From NCBI GenBank assembly GCA_017471945.1, contig JAFURH010000038.1, forward strand, positions 1 through 63,047: a stretch of 63,047 nucleotides of DNA. Reading direction: 5' to 3'. The stretch is from Clostridia bacterium. Its GTDB lineage: Bacteria; Bacillota; Clostridia; Christensenellales; Borkfalkiaceae. The notes under the pieces are model-generated. The model ran no database searches, was not told where the DNA came from, and worked only from the letters and a program-made list of their open reading frames with translations. The number at the start of each line of letters is the position of its first letter. The first letter of the stretch is position 1. Both the position numbers and the translations under genes were made by a program. Of this stretch, positions 62,827-63,047 are shown in pieces.

Positions 62827-63047
62827 ATGAAAAAGAGAACAACTTTACTTGCCGCGTTTTCTGCTTTCGCTTTAACGCTTACGGGCGCGATCTTCGCACT
62901 CCCCGAAACGACGACGGCAAACGCAACTACCACTACGCCGTATACGATTGCTCCGATCGAAGATCTGATCGATTCGACGAGCGAAATCTATTCGCCTATT
63001 CGCGGTGCGGTTTCGGATACTTGGAATGCGAAAGATACGTGGTCGTC
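62827..63047 (+). CDS. Secreted protein, N-terminal part (partial)
   Basis: Only 73 codons are visible before the window ends. AAGGAGG precedes the ATG. The start is a classical signal peptide (MKKRTTLLAAFSAFALTLTG) with likely cleavage after TANA, and then a Thr-rich stretch; there is no lipobox cysteine. It probably belongs to the same operon as the binding protein 73 bases upstream. The family cannot be recognised from this part. Confidence 0.75.
   Translation, partial: MKKRTTLLAAFSAFALTLTGAIFALPETTTANATTTTPYTIAPIEDLIDSTSEIYSPIRGAVSDTWNAKDTWS

Overview
The window reads as a chromosomal segment of an uncultured Gram-positive, anaerobic gut-type bacterium of the Clostridia (Bacillota). The reasons are the rpmE / DUF1385-prmC / prfA neighbourhood, strong AAGGAGG ribosome sites, sigma-A promoters with 17-bp spacers, many lipobox lipoproteins, a DUF5685 plus J-like pair, and BspA-like LRR_5 surface proteins with Listeria-Bacteroides (InlB/Flg_new) repeats. 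A Christensenellales/Borkfalkia-like placement is only a guess. TGA is used as a stop, so the code is standard. I saw no tRNA, rRNA, CRISPR array, transposase or phage gene.

Layout. 1-14.9 kb is mostly housekeeping: the 3' end of rpmE and its terminator, a tandem 112-bp repeat, a DUF1385-PrmC fusion and prfA, a small Xre regulator, an LRR lipoprotein, an aspartate-type aminotransferase, a minus-strand Xre regulator facing a palindrome and a hairpin-rich repeat, a small P-loop protein, thrC, a DUF5685 / J-like / membrane-protein operon, rlmD with its 3' end duplicated downstream, a small membrane protein and a LOG-family protein. 14.9-24.0 kb is one 2955-codon LRR lipoprotein gene with a consensus promoter and a terminator. 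24.1-57.0 kb is a run of fourteen same-strand genes with gaps of at most 110 nt: a membrane protein, MoxR, DUF58, two BatA/VWA proteins, two huge lipoproteins, a subtilase fused to LRRs, a lipoprotein translationally overlapping an oligopeptide-binding protein, OppBCDF and a small membrane protein. 57.1-59.8 kb carries a YhaO/YhaN-like nuclease-ATPase pair. 59.8-63.0 kb has an AraC-type regulator divergent from a family-1 solute-binding lipoprotein and the start of another secreted protein.

How it may fit together (inference): the 24-57 kb run looks like a cell-surface programme. A surface subtilase and very large LRR/InlB-type lipoproteins could bind or cut polymers outside the cell, an Opp transporter with an enlarged binding protein would import peptides, and the MoxR-DUF58-VWA module could assemble or remodel the surface proteins. 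The linkage is directly visible; the shared function is not proven. The AraC regulator and sugar-type binding protein at the right end look like the beginning of a separate carbohydrate-uptake locus. Intergenic DNA is rich in small perfect hairpins and dispersed repeats, some showing paired (compensatory) changes between copies.
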